This document shows positions 62,767-64,000 of a stretch of DNA of 64,000 nucleotides, piece by piece. The notes beneath the pieces were generated by a model. It saw nothing but the letters and a program-made list of their open reading frames with translations. It did not search any database and had not been told where the DNA came from. Numbering within the stretch: the stretch's first letter is position 1; the number at the start of each line of letters is the position of its first letter. The translations under genes were made by a program, and so were the position numbers. This DNA is from Tubulanus polymorphus (taxonomy: Eukaryota; Nemertea; Palaeonemertea; Tubulaniformes; Tubulanidae), in assembly GCF_964204645.1 (NCBI RefSeq), contig NC_134027.1:2902485-2966484 (forward strand), read 5' to 3'.

Positions 62767-63322
62767 TCGAAAATCCGGGAGTCCAGATCTTAGTCCGTAC
62801 TTGTTCCGATCGTGACTAGCACATCGGGTTCAATCGATATAGCAGTAAACAAAAAGTCACTCGTCGCTGAGCTATCTGCTGAACAGTACTGCGTAAGTAT
62901 ATGACGGCGAGCCGTGTGATATTTTTAACATACATGAATACAATATCCGAATAGTTTGGGTTAGTTACTTCGTTATTGGGCTCAGAAGGAATTACCGTGG
63001 GAAGATGGGTGCATATTCAATCAAAACTTGCATATCATTGGCACGTTATGTTATTCGATATGTTCGCTGAGGGCGGGACTGGGTTATTAGTTCGGCAATA
63101 AAAGTCGATTACATTGGAATGCACCTGCCTGAGATGAGTTTCAGATAAAACTGATTAATTTCGCTTTCACGCCATTGAGACAATACAGGCCGCAGCTGTG
63201 CAGGTGCATCTGAGTAGCCAAATGTAATTCTATATACGACTAAACACATGAACTCATTTTGAAAAGTCCATCCACGATCGTAACTGTACGAAAATGTTTT
63301 TTTCTAGGCAATCAATAATACC
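62767..63322. promoter_or_regulatory. Promoter/5' UTR region of the YbaY-like gene
   Basis: No ORF of note. A pyrimidine-rich acceptor ending in TAG at 63307 places an intron here, so a noncoding first exon and promoter are expected upstream. The donor was not identified with confidence. Confidence 0.35.
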
Positions 63323-63694
63323 ATGGCGGTGAAAATTTCGGGACAAATAAAGTTCGCTGGAGGTGAACCGGAGTCCTTTCCCAGTGGCTCGTTTATGACC
63401 GTTAAATGTGAAGATACATCTCTGATGGACGTAGCGGCCGTATTACTTAAACACTGCACAATTGACGTGTCTGATTACAAGAAAGGGAAACCATTGACGT
63501 ATGAGATGCAAGTCGATCCCCCAGCCGATCCCCGACCAGAGATTACAATGTCGTGTGTGATAAATGTCGGTTGGAAGGCCCAGGGACATGAGTGGATTCG
63601 CAGAGGAGATTACCTAAACGATACGTCACATCCGATACAGTTCCACGCCACTGACCCAGTCATTAGACATATTGAAGTGATTCATTATAAATAA
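63323..63694 (+). CDS. Small YbaY/YscW-domain-like protein (single coding exon, 123 aa)
   Basis: The protein opens MAVKISGQIKFAGGEPESFP. The pattern small-residue-G-x-I, then PSGSFMTVKCEDTSLMDVAA, then a variable strand, then VINVGWK...WIRRGDYLNDTSHPI recalls the beta-sandwich of bacterial YbaY/YscW-type lipoprotein domains (P-G-s-x-l-x-V-x-L-x-D-x-S-x-x-D, a late G-D-Y-x-T). No signal peptide or lipobox is visible, so a cytosolic protein is likely. A strong acceptor (tttttttctag) ends 15 bp before the ATG, implying an upstream noncoding exon. Function in animals is unknown to me; the family call is from remembered patterns. Confidence 0.72.
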   Translation: MAVKISGQIKFAGGEPESFPSGSFMTVKCEDTSLMDVAAVLLKHCTIDVSDYKKGKPLTYEMQVDPPADPRPEITMSCVINVGWKAQGHEWIRRGDYLNDTSHPIQFHATDPVIRHIEVIHYK

Positions 63695-64000
63695 GATATT
63701 TTCAAACTTTGTAATCAAATATATAAAGACGAACAGTTCTGTTAATTTTTTTCGAATTATTCATGTTATTGATCTGCGGACCCGACGAGCTTGGTGACAT
63801 TTTGAGTAGGCCTCTTGGCGGCTGTTTGGCAAAGATTAGTTTATTTATTTTGCGGCCCCTGGATGAGCCCCGCGGCTTAAAAGCTTCACTGGTGACACTC
63901 CCACATTGGCTACGTGAACGGTACGAATCTATGGCCCAGGCGTTTTCCAACCGGGAGGACGCAATGCCTGGAGGCACCACGGCTGAACCTCAGTCGCGCC
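63695..64000. other. Window-end sequence, locally GC-rich; no gene seen
   Basis: From about 63770 the sequence becomes GC-richer than the window average (for example gcggcccctggatgagcccc). A 92-codon minus-strand frame is present but has no recognisable features. It may be the edge of a neighbouring gene or repeat cut by the window. Confidence 0.3.

Overview
The window is animal nuclear DNA from an invertebrate. It is AT-rich, its genes are split into many short exons with GT-AG introns, and it carries LINE, LTR and MITE debris. The encoded proteins are close to human ZNF236, RMDN1, CDK16/17/18 and SLC35B4, with exon structures I could rebuild by hand. That suits a slowly evolving marine invertebrate, for example a lophotrochozoan, but the sequence alone does not fix the phylum.

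Layout. Bases 1-14200 hold no confident conserved gene. They are repeat-rich: duplicated segments at 2.1-4.2 kb, a tandem array of exon-like units at 4.5-5.9 kb, a roughly 56-bp minisatellite at 6.0-7.8 kb, degenerate repeats at 8.1-9.9 kb, a terminal-inverted-repeat element at 9.98-10.98 kb and inverted LINE fragments at 11.6-12.4 kb. From 25403 down to 14230 on the minus strand lies a complete 27-exon ZNF236 orthologue (1883 codons plus stop, about 29 C2H2 fingers). Head to head with it, 115 bp away, is a complete 9-exon RMDN1 orthologue on the plus strand (25519-27369, 308 aa).

From 57099 down to 30324 on the minus strand lies a PCTAIRE-class cyclin-dependent kinase (CDK16/17/18 family, closest to CDK17 at both ends). 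Its kinase exons sit between 30.3 and 34.9 kb. Upstream of them are at least five mutually exclusive-looking first coding exons spread over 20 kb. Each starts with an ATG behind an in-frame stop, and each ends in a donor of exactly the phase needed by a shared downstream exon. The large introns hold an LTR retrotransposon with gag remnants but no visible pol and two apparently identical 946-bp LTRs (51797-55741), an in-frame minisatellite, a LINE tail, MITEs and a 200-bp TA tract.

From 60287 to 62291 on the plus strand is a complete 10-exon SLC35B4 nucleotide-sugar transporter (334 aa). At 63323-63694 is a small single-coding-exon gene whose product resembles the bacterial YbaY/YscW-like domain. 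The four conserved genes belong to unrelated pathways (chromatin/transcription, microtubule-associated TPR protein, kinase signalling, Golgi/ER sugar transport); the only evident regulatory coupling is the shared ZNF236/RMDN1 promoter interval.

Exon coordinates were read by eye from splice signals and reading-frame continuity. All four rebuilt coding sequences have total lengths divisible by three. Protein family calls rest on remembered family sequences, not on a database search.
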